From Streptomyces sp. RFCAC02 (GTDB lineage Bacteria > Actinomycetota > Actinomycetes > Streptomycetales > Streptomycetaceae), in the NCBI RefSeq assembly GCF_004193175.1, contig NZ_SAUH01000001.1, positions 5,923,501 to 5,987,500 on the forward strand: 64,000 bases of DNA, written 5' to 3'. The position numbers and the translations under genes are program-made. Positions 40,729 through 49,454 of the stretch are shown in pieces; position 1 is the stretch's first letter, and the number at the start of each line of letters is the position of its first letter. The notes beneath the pieces were generated by a model, which saw nothing but the letters and a program-made list of their open reading frames with translations, had not been told where the DNA came from and ran no database searches.

Positions 40729-43023
40729 GTGAAGTTCACCGACGGCTACTGGCTCATGCGCGACGGCGTGCGGGCGTCCTTCGCGAAGGAGGTCGCCGCC
40801 GTCCACCCGGAAGCGGACCGGCTCACGCTCCACGCTGCCGTGCGCCCCGTCCGCCGCCGCGGCGACACCCTCAACAGCCCGCTGCTGACCGTGGACTGCT
40901 ACTCCCCGGCCGAGGGCGTCATCGCCGTCCGCACCACGCACCACGCCGGCGCGTACGACCGCGGACCCGCGTTCGAGCTGGCCACCGAGACCGGTGCGGG
41001 GACGACCCGGGCGGACGGCACCGTGCACGAACTGACCAGCGGCGGCCTGACCCTGCGCGTCGACACCGAGCGTCCCTGGCAGCTCGACTTCGCGGCCGGG
41101 GACGAGACACTGGTGACCGCCGGCGCGCGCGGCACCGGCTTCGTCACGGACGCGGACGGCCGGCACTACACGCTCGGCGGCCTGTCCCTCGGCGTGGGCG
41201 AGCTGATCTACGGCCTCGGCGAGCGCTTCACCCCGTTCACGAAGAACGGCCAGACCGTCGACGTCTGGCAGGCCGACGGCGGCACCGCGAGCGAGCAGGC
41301 GTACAAGAACGTCCCGTTCTACCTCACCAACCGGGGCTACGGCGTCTTCGTCAACCACCCGGGCAAGGTCTCCTACGAGATCGGCTCGGAGGCCGTCGGC
41401 CAGGTGCAGTTCAGCGTCGAGGGCCAGTCCATCGAGTACATGGTGATCCACGGCCCGACGCCGAAGGAGATCCTGGACCGCTACACCGCGCTGACCGGCC
41501 GCCCCGCGCTGCCGCCGGCCTGGTCGTTCGGCCTGTGGCTGTCGACCTCGTTCACGACGGACTACGACGAGGCCACCGTCAACCGTTTCGTGCGCGGCAT
41601 GGCCGAGCGCGACATCCCGCTGAGCGTCTTCCACTTCGACTGCTTCTGGATGCGCGAGTACCAGTGGTGCGACTTCACGTGGGACCCGGCCGTCTTCCCG
41701 GACCCGGAGGGCATGCTCAGCCGCCTGAAGGACGAGCACGGCCTGCGGATCTGCGTGTGGATCAACCCGTACATCGCCCAGAAGTCCCCGCTGTTCGCCG
41801 AGGCGAAGGAGCTGGGCCACCTGGTGCGCACGGCCTCGGGCGACGTGTGGCAGTGGGACCTGTGGCAGGCCGGCATGGGCCTGGTCGACTTCACGAACCC
41901 CGGTGCCCGCGCCTGGTTCGCCGACAAGCTGCGCGCCCTGACCGATCAGGGCGTGGACTGCTTCAAGACCGACTTCGGCGAGCGCATCCCGACGGACGTC
42001 GTCTGGCACGACGGCTCGGACCCCGAGCGGATGCACAACTACTACACGCAGCTCTACAACGCCACGGTCTTCGAGGTGCTGACCGAGGCGAAGGGTGTGG
42101 ACGAGGCCGTCCTCTTCGCCCGGTCGGCGACCGCGGGCGGTCAGCAGTTCCCGGTGCACTGGGGCGGCGACTGCGAGTCGACGTTCGGCGCGATGGCGGA
42201 GTCGCTGCGCGGCGGCCTGTCCCTCGGCCTGTCGGGCTTCGGGTTCTGGAGCCACGACATCGGCGGTTTCGAGGGCACGCCGACGCCCGCCGTCTTCAAG
42301 CGGTGGGTGCAGTTCGGCCTGCTGTCCTCGCACAGCCGTCTCCACGGCAGCAGCTCCTACCGGGTGCCGTGGGACTACGACGAGGAGGCCGTCGCCGTCA
42401 CCCGCGACTTCACGCGGCTGAAGCACCGGCTGATGCCGTACCTGTACGGCGCGGCCCGGGAGGCGCACGAGCACGGCACGCCGGTGATGCGGGCGATGCT
42501 GCTGGAGTTCCCGGACGACCCGGGCTGTCACACGCTGGACCGGCAGTACATGCTCGGCGGCGACATCCTCGTCGCGCCCGTCTTCACCGAGACCGGGCCG
42601 GCCGAGTACTACGTGCCGGCCGGCACCTGGACGCACCTCCTGTCCGGCGAGCAGGTCACGGGTCCCGGCTGGCGGCGCGAGCACTTCGGGTTCGACAGCC
42701 TGCCGCTGCTGGCCCGTCCTGGCTCCGTCGTCCCCTTCGGCGCGCGGGACGACGGCCCGGTGTACGACTGGGCGGACGGCGTGACGCTGCGGGTCCACGC
42801 CCCGCAGGACGGCACCGAGACCGTCACCCGCGTGCCCCGGCCGGACGGCGCTCCGGCCGCCACGTTCCGCACGAGCCGCAGCGGTGACACGGTCACCGTG
42901 CGCGCCGAGGGTGCTCCCGGCCCGTGGCACGTGGTGCTGGCCGGGCCCGGGGGCTACGGTGCCCCGGTGACGGCGGACGGGGACAGCGTGACCCTCACTC
43001 TGGACGGCACGCAGGCCGCCTGA
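40729..43023 (+). CDS. yicI: GH31 alpha-xylosidase
   Basis: A 764-aa family 31 glycoside hydrolase close to E. coli YicI (772 aa). The nucleophile Asp415 lies in FKTDFGERIP and the acid/base Asp481 in HWGGDCEST, one position from YicI D416 and D482. The motif GLWLSTSFTTDYDEATV and the N-terminal start MKFTDGYWLMRDGV are those of alpha-xylosidases. It cleaves alpha-xylosyl residues from isoprimeverose and xyloglucan oligosaccharides; paired with the GH1 enzyme it would convert these to xylose and glucose. No signal peptide. It starts about 100 bp after GH1 and probably shares its transcript. Confidence 0.93.
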   Translation: MKFTDGYWLMRDGVRASFAKEVAAVHPEADRLTLHAAVRPVRRRGDTLNSPLLTVDCYSPAEGVIAVRTTHHAGAYDRGPAFELATETGAGTTRADGTVHELTSGGLTLRVDTERPWQLDFAAGDETLVTAGARGTGFVTDADGRHYTLGGLSLGVGELIYGLGERFTPFTKNGQTVDVWQADGGTASEQAYKNVPFYLTNRGYGVFVNHPGKVSYEIGSEAVGQVQFSVEGQSIEYMVIHGPTPKEILDRYTALTGRPALPPAWSFGLWLSTSFTTDYDEATVNRFVRGMAERDIPLSVFHFDCFWMREYQWCDFTWDPAVFPDPEGMLSRLKDEHGLRICVWINPYIAQKSPLFAEAKELGHLVRTASGDVWQWDLWQAGMGLVDFTNPGARAWFADKLRALTDQGVDCFKTDFGERIPTDVVWHDGSDPERMHNYYTQLYNATVFEVLTEAKGVDEAVLFARSATAGGQQFPVHWGGDCESTFGAMAESLRGGLSLGLSGFGFWSHDIGGFEGTPTPAVFKRWVQFGLLSSHSRLHGSSSYRVPWDYDEEAVAVTRDFTRLKHRLMPYLYGAAREAHEHGTPVMRAMLLEFPDDPGCHTLDRQYMLGGDILVAPVFTETGPAEYYVPAGTWTHLLSGEQVTGPGWRREHFGFDSLPLLARPGSVVPFGARDDGPVYDWADGVTLRVHAPQDGTETVTRVPRPDGAPAATFRTSRSGDTVTVRAEGAPGPWHVVLAGPGGYGAPVTADGDSVTLTLDGTQAA

Positions 43024-43081
43024 CGGCACGGCATGACGGGCCGGTGTCCCCTCCCATGGGGGCGCCGGCCCGCGGCCGTCA
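43021..43081. terminator. Bidirectional terminator between GH31 and MDR genes
   Basis: Inner stem GGGCCGG (43038-43044) with CCGGCCC (43065-43071), continued by TCCCC/GGGGG; an outer pair TGACGGC (43021-43027) with GCCGTCA (43075-43081) contains both stop codons. Confidence 0.75.
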
Positions 43082-44077
43082 GTGGGCGACCGTCAGCAGG
43101 ATCTTGCCGATCTGGACGTTCGACTCCAGGTACCGGTGCGCGTCCACCACGTCCTCCAGCGGGAACGTCCTGTCGATCACCGGGCGGAGCGACCCGGTCC
43201 GAAGCCCGGAGGTGATGAACGCGGTGGCGCGCCGCATGCGGTCCGCGTCGCGCGTGACCTCCAGCATCGTGTAGGTCCGCATGGTCAGGGCGGGCATGCC
43301 GAGGTCGAAGCCGGGGTACGGCGTCGGCCGGCCGCTCTGCGCGCCCCACAGGAGCAGTGTCCCGCCGTCGGCGACGGCGCCGGCCAGCTCCACCACGCCG
43401 GGCCCGGCGACGGCGTCGAAGACGTGGGCCGCGCCCCGGCCGCCGGTCAGGTCCCGGACGCGGTCCCGCACGCGTTCCTCGTCGGTGACGATCACCTCGG
43501 CCGCGCCCTCGTCGAGGAGCCGCCGCCGCTTGGCCCGGGTGCGGGTGAGGGCCACGGGGGTGGCGCCCAGGTGGTTCGCGGTCCTGATGGCGGCGAGCCC
43601 GACGCTGCTGGAGGCGGCGTTCACCAGGACCACGTCGCCCGGCCGCACCCCGGTGACCTCGGCCATCGCCCCGTAGGCGGTCAGGTACGGCATCCACACC
43701 GCCGCGCCGGACAGCGCGTCCACGCCGTCGGGCCGGTGCAGGAGGGCGGAGGCCGGCACGACGGCCCGCTCGGCGTACACCCCGTAGTCGTTGTGCGAGA
43801 AGGACGGCACGACGCTGACGGCCTGGCCCGCGGTGAACTCCGTCACCCCCGGGCCGACCGTCTCGACGACGCCCGCGGCCTCGTTGCCGAGCCGCGCGGG
43901 CAGCCGCCGGACCGGCTCGATGTACCGGCCGCCGCGGAACAGGGCCTCGGCCCGGTTGACGCCGACCGCGTCCACCCGTATCCGGACCTCGCCCGGCCCC
44001 GGTTCACCCGCCTCCAGGTCCTCCACCCGCAGCACCTCGGGTCCGCCGGTCTCGTGGAACCGCACTGTTCTCGCCAT
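43079..44077 (-). CDS. Zinc-independent MDR alcohol dehydrogenase / quinone oxidoreductase-like
   Basis: A 332-aa medium-chain dehydrogenase. It starts MARTVRFHETGGPEVLRVEDLE and has the Rossmann loop in VLVNAASSSVGLAAIRTANHLGA (residues about 140-163), where the usual GxGxxG is replaced by NAASSSVG as in zeta-crystallin-type quinone oxidoreductases. No zinc ligands are visible. ATG 44077 chosen (AGGA 8 nt upstream) over ATG 44086. It is divergent from an ArsR-type repressor gene 92 bp away, which probably controls it. Confidence 0.88.
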   Translation of the reverse strand: MARTVRFHETGGPEVLRVEDLEAGEPGPGEVRIRVDAVGVNRAEALFRGGRYIEPVRRLPARLGNEAAGVVETVGPGVTEFTAGQAVSVVPSFSHNDYGVYAERAVVPASALLHRPDGVDALSGAAVWMPYLTAYGAMAEVTGVRPGDVVLVNAASSSVGLAAIRTANHLGATPVALTRTRAKRRRLLDEGAAEVIVTDEERVRDRVRDLTGGRGAAHVFDAVAGPGVVELAGAVADGGTLLLWGAQSGRPTPYPGFDLGMPALTMRTYTMLEVTRDADRMRRATAFITSGLRTGSLRPVIDRTFPLEDVVDAHRYLESNVQIGKILLTVAH

Positions 44078-44134
44078 GATCGTCATCCTTTCCCCACCGG
44101 GAGCGGCCACCACTGTGGCGCCTAAGTACGACGT

Positions 44135-44169
44135 CTGTCAAAGTTCGATGGATGCCATACGATGGGACG
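44135..44169 (+). promoter_or_regulatory. Leaderless promoter of the ArsR gene
   Basis: -10 TACGAT (44158-44163) ends 7 nt before the ATG at 44170; a weak -35 CTGTCA lies at 44135-44140 with 17-nt spacing. No Shine-Dalgarno sequence, so the transcript probably starts at the ATG. Confidence 0.55.
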
Positions 44170-44505
44170 ATGGAACGCACCGAGACCGCAGAACGCAGCG
44201 TGCCGCACCCCGACATGTCGGAGTTCGACTTCCAGCGGGTGCTCGAGGCCCTGGTCGACCCGGTGCGCCGCGGCATCGTGACGCAGCTCGACGCGGCCGG
44301 CGAGGACATCCGCTGCGGCGGCTTCGACATGCCGGTCAGCAAGTCCACCGCCACCCACCACTTCAAGGTGCTGCGGGAAGCCGGCCTGATCCGCCAGTAC
44401 TACGTCGGCACGTCCCGGATGAACGCGCTGCGCCGCGCGGAGATCGACGAGGCGTTCCCCGGCCTGCTCGACGCCCTCAGCACGCCCCGGGCGCTGGGCC
44501 GCTGA
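44170..44505 (+). CDS. ArsR-family helix-turn-helix regulator
   Basis: A 111-aa winged-helix protein: RVLEALVDPVRRGIVTQLDAAGEDIRC, then SKSTATHHFKVLREAGLIRQYYVGTSRMNALRR, the recognition helix and wing of ArsR-type repressors. Metal-binding cysteine motifs such as ELCVCDL are missing, so it senses something else. Divergent from the MDR oxidoreductase gene; local autoregulation and control of that gene are likely. ATG at 44170 fits a TACGAT -10 box 7 nt upstream; an ATG at 44152 would add six residues. Confidence 0.88.
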   Translation: MERTETAERSVPHPDMSEFDFQRVLEALVDPVRRGIVTQLDAAGEDIRCGGFDMPVSKSTATHHFKVLREAGLIRQYYVGTSRMNALRRAEIDEAFPGLLDALSTPRALGR

Positions 44506-44623
44506 CCCGACCCGCCAGCGGCGCGGCGTGCGACACGGGTTACTCTCGGACTGCCGGGAAACCCCCGTCCCCCCTCCGGCCAATACCCAGTGACCGAAGT
44601 ATCTGCCGGACGGGAGGCGCCGC

Positions 44624-44794
44624 ATGCCCGACGAACCACTCTGCGAGGACTGGTTAGGACCCACGACCGCCCCGCACCCCTTCGACCGGCGGGGCGTCTG
44701 CCGGCGCTGCGGCCACACCCGCGGCGAACCCGTCATCGAACCGCTCACCGCCCGGCGCAGGTCGGCGCGCCGCTTCTTCCGCCGGGCGAGCTGA
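44624..44794 (+). CDS. Small CxxC protein with a TTA codon
   Basis: A 56-aa protein found by reading the sequence: MPDEPLCEDWLGPTTAPHPF then DRRGVCRRCGHTRG and an arginine-rich end RRRSARRFFRRAS. GGGAGG at 44612-44617 is well placed before the ATG. Cys7 plus the C-R-R-C pair and nearby His suggest a small zinc ribbon. Codon 11 (Leu) is TTA, the rare codon read by the bldA tRNA in streptomycetes, so expression may be developmentally controlled. Small proteins of this kind are common in Streptomyces, without known function. Confidence 0.7.
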   Translation: MPDEPLCEDWLGPTTAPHPFDRRGVCRRCGHTRGEPVIEPLTARRRSARRFFRRAS

Positions 44795-44821
44795 CGCGCC
44801 GGACTGGCACGATGGTGCGCC

Positions 44822-45553
44822 ATGGCCAACGATCCACTGCCCTGCCCGTGGTCCCTCGCCCGGCTCACCGCCGTCCGGCACGGCGAGAGCGTCGCCAACG
44901 CCGCCTACGCCCGTGCCGAGGCGGAGGGCACCGGCACCGTCCTCGACTGCGGTGACAGCGAGGTGCCCCTCACGCCGCTCGGCGTCGCGCAGGCGACCGC
45001 GCTCGGTGGCTGGCTCGCCGGGCTCGACGCCGACGAGCGCCCCGAGCTCGTCGTGTGCTCGCCGTACCTGCGGGCACGCCGCACGTGGGAGATCATGCGG
45101 GACGAGGCGGCCCGCCGCGGCGCGGACCCCACTCCCGTCGAACTCGTCGACGAGCGCCTGCGCGACCGGGAGACGGGGATCTTCGAGACCCACTCGCCCA
45201 CGGCCCTGCGCCGCCGCGACCCCGCCGAGGCGCGCCGCCGCGACCGCCTCGGCGGCTGGTTCCACCGGCCGCCGGGCGGCGAGTCGCTCGCCGATGTGGG
45301 CGTCCGCGTGCGCGACTTCCTCGGCGCCCTGGACGCCGCGGCGCCCGGCCGCAGGGTCCTCGTCGTCGCGCACGACGCGATCGCCGTCCTCCTGCGGCAG
45401 GCCGTCGAAGGGCTGGGCGCCCCGCCGCCCACGGAGGAGGGCGCGCTGGTGCCGAACGCGTCCGTCTCCACCTGGGTGGGCGACGGGCGCCGCCTGCGGC
45501 TCGCCGCGTTCGGCGACACGGCGCACCTCGGGACAGCGGCCGACGCGGGCTGA
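44822..45553 (+). CDS. Histidine phosphatase family protein
   Basis: A 243-aa phosphoglycerate-mutase-like phosphatase. The RHG motif LTAVRHGESVANAAY has catalytic His20; Arg in SPYLRARRTWE and the second His in VVAHDA complete the pocket, with Glu in RDRETGIFE as probable acid. Substrate unknown. CACGAT lies 8 nt before the ATG and there is no clear ribosome binding site, so this gene may also be leaderless. It converges with an SDR gene. Confidence 0.9.
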   Translation: MANDPLPCPWSLARLTAVRHGESVANAAYARAEAEGTGTVLDCGDSEVPLTPLGVAQATALGGWLAGLDADERPELVVCSPYLRARRTWEIMRDEAARRGADPTPVELVDERLRDRETGIFETHSPTALRRRDPAEARRRDRLGGWFHRPPGGESLADVGVRVRDFLGALDAAAPGRRVLVVAHDAIAVLLRQAVEGLGAPPPTEEGALVPNASVSTWVGDGRRLRLAAFGDTAHLGTAADAG

Positions 45554-45562
45554 GACGGCGCC

Positions 45563-45597
45563 CCGGCGGGTGGTTCAGAGCACCGGGCGCCCGCCGG
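45563..45597. terminator. Possible terminator between phosphatase and SDR genes
   Basis: CCGGCGGG (45563-45570) pairs with CCCGCCGG (45590-45597), with an inner GGTG/CACC pair. It overlaps the end of the SDR coding region. Confidence 0.4.
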
Positions 45598-46411
45598 TCA
45601 CCGCGATCCGCGCCGCCGACACGTAACTCGACTCGTCCGACGCCAGCAGCACGTAGACGGGCGCCAGTTCGGCGGGCTGCCCGGGACGGCCGAGCGGCGT
45701 GTTCTTCCCGAACGACTCGACCTTCTCCGCGGGCATGGTGGAGGGGATGAGCGGCGTCCAGATGGGGCCGGGGGCGACGCTGTTGACGCGGATGCCGCGC
45801 GGGCCGAGGAGCTGGGCGAGGGCGGCGGAGAAGTTCGCGATGCCGGCCTTCGTCACGTCGTACGGCAGGAGCGTGGGGGAGGGGGTGTCGGAGTTGACGG
45901 ACGACGAGTTGATGATGGACGCGCCGGCGCCGAGGTGCGGAAGCGCCGCCTTGCACAGCCGGAACATCGCCGACAGGTTCGTCGCCAGCGTGCGGTCCCA
46001 CTCCTCGTCGGGGATGTCCTCGAACGCGTGGTACGTCCGCTGCATCGCCGCGTTGTTCACCAGGATGTCGAGTCTCCCGAACTCCCGCACCGCCCGGTCG
46101 ATCACCTCACGGCAGTGCGCGGGCTCGGTGAGGTCACCGGGCACCAGAACGGCCTTGCGCCCCGCCTGTTCCACCCACCGGGCGGTCTCCCGGGCGTCGT
46201 CGTCCTCGTCCAGGTAGGAGATCAGCACGTCCGCGCCCTCACGGGCGAAGGCGATGGCCACGGCGCGGCCGATGCCGCTGTCGGCACCGGTGATGACGGC
46301 CGTCTTGCCGCTCAGGCGCCCCGACCCCTCGTACGAGTGCTCCCCGTGGTCGGGCTCGGGGTTCATCGCGTCCGTCGTGCCGGGGGGTCGCTGCTGCTGG
46401 CGCTCGGGCAT
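45575..46411 (-). CDS. SDR family oxidoreductase (YghA/DhgA-like)
   Basis: A 278-aa SDR with the N-terminal extension (Q/R-rich, then YEGSGRLSGKTAVITGADSGIGRAVAIAFAREGADVLISYL) seen in the YghA and glucose/ribitol-dehydrogenase-like group of general stress proteins. NNAAMQ, INSSSV and YDVTKAGI (Tyr and Lys of the catalytic set) are present; the end ARIAVTGGRPVL is typical. Often a stress-induced enzyme in Streptomyces; substrate unknown. Confidence 0.88.
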   Translation of the reverse strand: MPERQQQRPPGTTDAMNPEPDHGEHSYEGSGRLSGKTAVITGADSGIGRAVAIAFAREGADVLISYLDEDDDARETARWVEQAGRKAVLVPGDLTEPAHCREVIDRAVREFGRLDILVNNAAMQRTYHAFEDIPDEEWDRTLATNLSAMFRLCKAALPHLGAGASIINSSSVNSDTPSPTLLPYDVTKAGIANFSAALAQLLGPRGIRVNSVAPGPIWTPLIPSTMPAEKVESFGKNTPLGRPGQPAELAPVYVLLASDESSYVSAARIAVTGGRPVL

Positions 46412-46519
46412 GGGTGGTCCTCTCGATCGGTGTACGTCCCCCCACGGATAACGGCCGTACCGACCCTCCTGCCCGCTCCACGCCGGTACCTCACCCCGAA
46501 ACCGCGCGGACGGCCCCGG

Positions 46520-47401
46520 TCACTCCTCCTGCTCCGCCGCGTACACCGGAGTCACCGTCAGCAGTGGCACGTCCTCGGAGACGCAGCCCGTCAGGGTGTC
46601 GTCGGGGAGGAACAGCGCGTCGCGCTCGTCCGGCGGATAGACCCGCAGGCCGCCCGCCGGTGCCGGGTCGCACTCCTCGGCCGGGTAGTTGCCCGCCTGC
46701 GTGACCCGCACGTCGGTCCACGCGGTGCCGCCGGGGGCCAGTTCGACGGTTTCGCCGGAGCCCCGGGCCGTGTCCCTCCCGGCGGGCGCGCCGATCTGCG
46801 GGCCGGCCTCCCCGGCGACCAGCGACACCCCGGGGAAGCCCGTCATCGTGCAGGTCTCGTCACCGGTGTTCGTCAGGGCGAGGGTCAGGTACAGCGAACC
46901 GGCGGCTCCTTCCGAGCCGGCGAGTGACAGGTCGAGCACCCCGCTCGCGCACCTCGGCGGCTCCTGTGGATCGCCCGGCTCCGTCGGTGACGCGTCCGCC
47001 GGTTCCGACGCCGTCACGCCCCCCGTCCCGGACGGTGCCGCGTCCTCCGTCGTCGTGGCCGCCGATTCCTCCGGCGCCGGCGGCGACGGGCGCACGCCGT
47101 CGTCCCCGCCGGACGGGGCACCGTGCGACACCGTCTCCGTCGCCGGGGGCGGCCCGGCGATCGGCGCCGGCCCGTCGGCGCGGGTCAGCGTCACGGCGGC
47201 GGCAGCGGCGGCGACGCAGACCACGGCCGCGCCGCCCGCCGCCAGCACGTGCCGGCGCCGTCGCGCGGCGGCCCGCCGCCGTACCGCCGCGAAGTGCCCC
47301 GGCGGTGGTGCCAGCGGCCCGCCGGGCAGCCGGAAGACGTCGAGCAGTTCCGACGGTTCGGGTTCGTGCGCCCCGCCGTGAGGCTCATCCCGTGATGTCA
47401 T
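46520..47401 (-). CDS. DUF4232 domain-containing membrane-anchored protein
   Basis: A 293-aa protein: cytoplasmic N-terminus of about 50 residues (ELLDVFRLPGGPLAPPPGHFAAVRRRAAARRRR), one membrane helix (HVLAAGGAAVVCVAAAAAAVTLT), a Pro/Thr/Ala linker, and an extracellular DUF4232 domain (about residues 150-285: YLTLALTNTGDETCTMTGFPGVSLV..., VRVTQAGNYPAEECDP). It overlaps the sigma gene by 17 nt. A cytoplasmic tail plus membrane helix next to an ECF sigma factor suggests an anti-sigma role, but no zinc-type anti-sigma motif is visible. Confidence 0.82.
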   Translation of the reverse strand: MTSRDEPHGGAHEPEPSELLDVFRLPGGPLAPPPGHFAAVRRRAAARRRRHVLAAGGAAVVCVAAAAAAVTLTRADGPAPIAGPPPATETVSHGAPSGGDDGVRPSPPAPEESAATTTEDAAPSGTGGVTASEPADASPTEPGDPQEPPRCASGVLDLSLAGSEGAAGSLYLTLALTNTGDETCTMTGFPGVSLVAGEAGPQIGAPAGRDTARGSGETVELAPGGTAWTDVRVTQAGNYPAEECDPAPAGGLRVYPPDERDALFLPDDTLTGCVSEDVPLLTVTPVYAAEQEE

Positions 47402-47867
47402 GCAGTCCCCTCAACGCGCTCCGCAGCCGCTGCCGGGCCTGGTGGAGGTCGCTCTTCACGGTGCCGGGGCGGCGCCGCAGCGTCGAGGCGATCTCGTCCA
47501 CCGGAAGGCCGGCGTAGTAGTAGAGCAGCACCGTGACCCGCTGCCGGTCCGGCAGCGCCTCGACGAGGCTGCGTACGGCGACCCCCTGGTCGGCGGCCGG
47601 CGAGTGCTCGCGGCCGGCGCCGAGGTCGCGGGTGGCACGGCGTTCACGGGCCTGGGCGCGCCAGTGGTCCCTGACCAGATTGGCCGCCACGGTGAACAGA
47701 TAGGACTCGGGCCGGTCCACCGACGACCACCGCGACCACAGGCGCGTGAACGCCTCCGACGCGATGTCGTGCGCCGCCTCGTCCGAGTCCACCAGACCCC
47801 GGCACCATCCGGCCAGCCGGGGATAGAAGCCCTCGAACAACACTTCGGCCTCCCGCTCCCCGCTCAC
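47385..47867 (-). CDS. ECF RNA polymerase sigma factor
   Basis: A 160-aa minimal sigma-70 family factor: region 2 in DEAAHDIASEAFTRLWSRWSSVDRPESYLFTVAANLVRDHWR and region 4 in LPDRQRVTVLLYYYAGLPVDEIASTLRRRPGTVKSDLHQARQRLR. GTG at 47867 is chosen because GAGGG lies 7 nt upstream. Its 3' end overlaps the DUF4232 gene, which probably encodes its membrane-bound regulator. Regulon unknown. Confidence 0.9.
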   Translation of the reverse strand: MSGEREAEVLFEGFYPRLAGWCRGLVDSDEAAHDIASEAFTRLWSRWSSVDRPESYLFTVAANLVRDHWRAQARERRATRDLGAGREHSPAADQGVAVRSLVEALPDRQRVTVLLYYYAGLPVDEIASTLRRRPGTVKSDLHQARQRLRSALRGLHDITG

Positions 47868-47950
47868 CCGCACGCCCTCACAACCCGTTCGCCCGTCCTT
47901 CCGGTCCGGCGGCGGACCGCCACCCGCCGGGACCCCCTCGTACCCGCGCG

Positions 47951-49246
47951 CTACACCGTCACCACCGACTCCCAGCCGCCGGGGGGCGCCTGGCCGACAC
48001 CGAGCCCGCGCAAGTTGTCCAGGACGGCGGGATCCTGGGCGTCCAGCCAGTCGCACAGCTGGCGGAAGGAGACGAACCGCACGCCCTCGAAGGACGCCAT
48101 CGCCCGCAGGGACTCCTCGACGGCGTCCATGTAGATGCCGCCGTTCCACGTCTCGAAGTGGTTGCCGATGAACAGCGGTGCGCGGTTCGAAGTGTAGGCG
48201 CGTTCGAATCCGGCCATGAACGCCCCTCCCGCCTGCCGTTTCCACGCGGCGAACGACGCCGGGTCGCCCTGCGTGGTGCCGGACTGGTTGGCGAGCATGC
48301 TGTAGTCCATCGACAGCACCTCGAAACCGTGATCCGGGAACGGCAGGGACTGGAGGGGGAGATCCCACAGCCCTCCGGTGCGTCCCGGCCACTGCTGGAG
48401 CCCGCCGGGGGAACTCGCGTCGTAGCGCCAGCCCAGTTCGGCGGCGACGGGCAGCAGGTTCTCCTGGCCGAGGAGCCCGGGGGTCCGGCCGCCGACGAGT
48501 TCCCGCTCGTAGTCGAACGGCAGCGGGTCGAGATCGTCCCAGCCGGTGTTGGTGCGCCACTCGGTGACGAACGCCTTGGCCTGCTCTATCTCGCTGCGCC
48601 AGTCGTCGGGGGACCAGTTGCCGACCGAGCCGCTGCCGGCGAGGAAATGGCCGTTGAAGTGCGTGCCCACCTCGTGCCCCTCAAGCCACGCCGAGCGGAG
48701 CTGGCCGAGCGTGTCCCGTATGTGCGCGTCCGTCAGGTATCCGATGTCGGAGGCGCCGGGGGCGTTGCGCGGCGGCAGGTAGTCGGTCCTGCGGGACTCC
48801 GGCAGCAGGTAGAGGCCCGACAGGAAGAACGTCATCGACGCCTCCAGCTCACGCGCGACGCCCCGGAACCGGCCGAACAGACCGTCGTCCAGTGCGCCCG
48901 CGCCGTCCCAGGAGACGACGACGAACTGCGGGGGCTCCTCACCGGGCGCGAGGCGCCGCACCCCCGGCTGCCCGGGCTGCGGCCCGGTGTCGGCCGTCGA
49001 GCCGTCGCCTATGAGACGCGGGTTGTCCACGCTGGGCGACGGCGTCACGGTCGGGTCGGGCGCCGGGTCCTCGATCGGATCCACTTCGACGGCGTCGTCG
49101 GACTCGCCCGCGTGCGCGGACAACCTGGCGAGCGGATAGAGGGCCGCGCCCGCGGCCCCGACGGCTCCGGCCGCCCCCAGGCCGAGCAGCGCCCTGCGCC
49201 CCACCCGACGCGTCCCCCGGGTCCGGCCGCGCTCATCCCTCGTCAT
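47951..49246 (-). CDS. Secreted polysaccharide deacetylase-like protein (Tat-type signal)
   Basis: A 431-aa protein. The N-terminus RGTRRVGRRALLGLGAAGAVGAAGAALYPLA carries paired arginines before a hydrophobic helix, probably a Tat signal or anchor. After a Pro/Thr-rich linker, VVVSWDGAGALDDGLFGRF supplies the first Asp of a NodB-like domain and HEVGTHFNGHF the H-x(3-4)-H metal ligands. The canonical TFDDGP is replaced by SWDGAG, so it is a divergent member and may not deacetylate. Start at ATG 49246. Its role in cell-wall glycan modification is inferred. Confidence 0.8.
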   Translation of the reverse strand: MTRDERGRTRGTRRVGRRALLGLGAAGAVGAAGAALYPLARLSAHAGESDDAVEVDPIEDPAPDPTVTPSPSVDNPRLIGDGSTADTGPQPGQPGVRRLAPGEEPPQFVVVSWDGAGALDDGLFGRFRGVARELEASMTFFLSGLYLLPESRRTDYLPPRNAPGASDIGYLTDAHIRDTLGQLRSAWLEGHEVGTHFNGHFLAGSGSVGNWSPDDWRSEIEQAKAFVTEWRTNTGWDDLDPLPFDYERELVGGRTPGLLGQENLLPVAAELGWRYDASSPGGLQQWPGRTGGLWDLPLQSLPFPDHGFEVLSMDYSMLANQSGTTQGDPASFAAWKRQAGGAFMAGFERAYTSNRAPLFIGNHFETWNGGIYMDAVEESLRAMASFEGVRFVSFRQLCDWLDAQDPAVLDNLRGLGVGQAPPGGWESVVTV

Positions 49247-49454
49247 GCTGTGGCCCACTTCCTGTCGATGCCGTGACACCCCGTGGACCGTGCGAACGCC
49301 CGTCCGGTTGTCACCGTCGTGCAACAACCGGACCGGCGGGCGCCGCCGTCCCCGGACGTCGCCTCCCGTTCGCCCGCGCGTCGACCGGCACCGCCCTGGA
49401 TGTCATGGCAGCGGCGAAAGGTTGCGCCGTACCTCAGCACGACTGGAGAACCGC

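Noticed and set aside
40339..43029. 896-codon minus-strand frame
   Set aside because: Antisense shadow of the GH31 gene, whose active-site motifs are intact.
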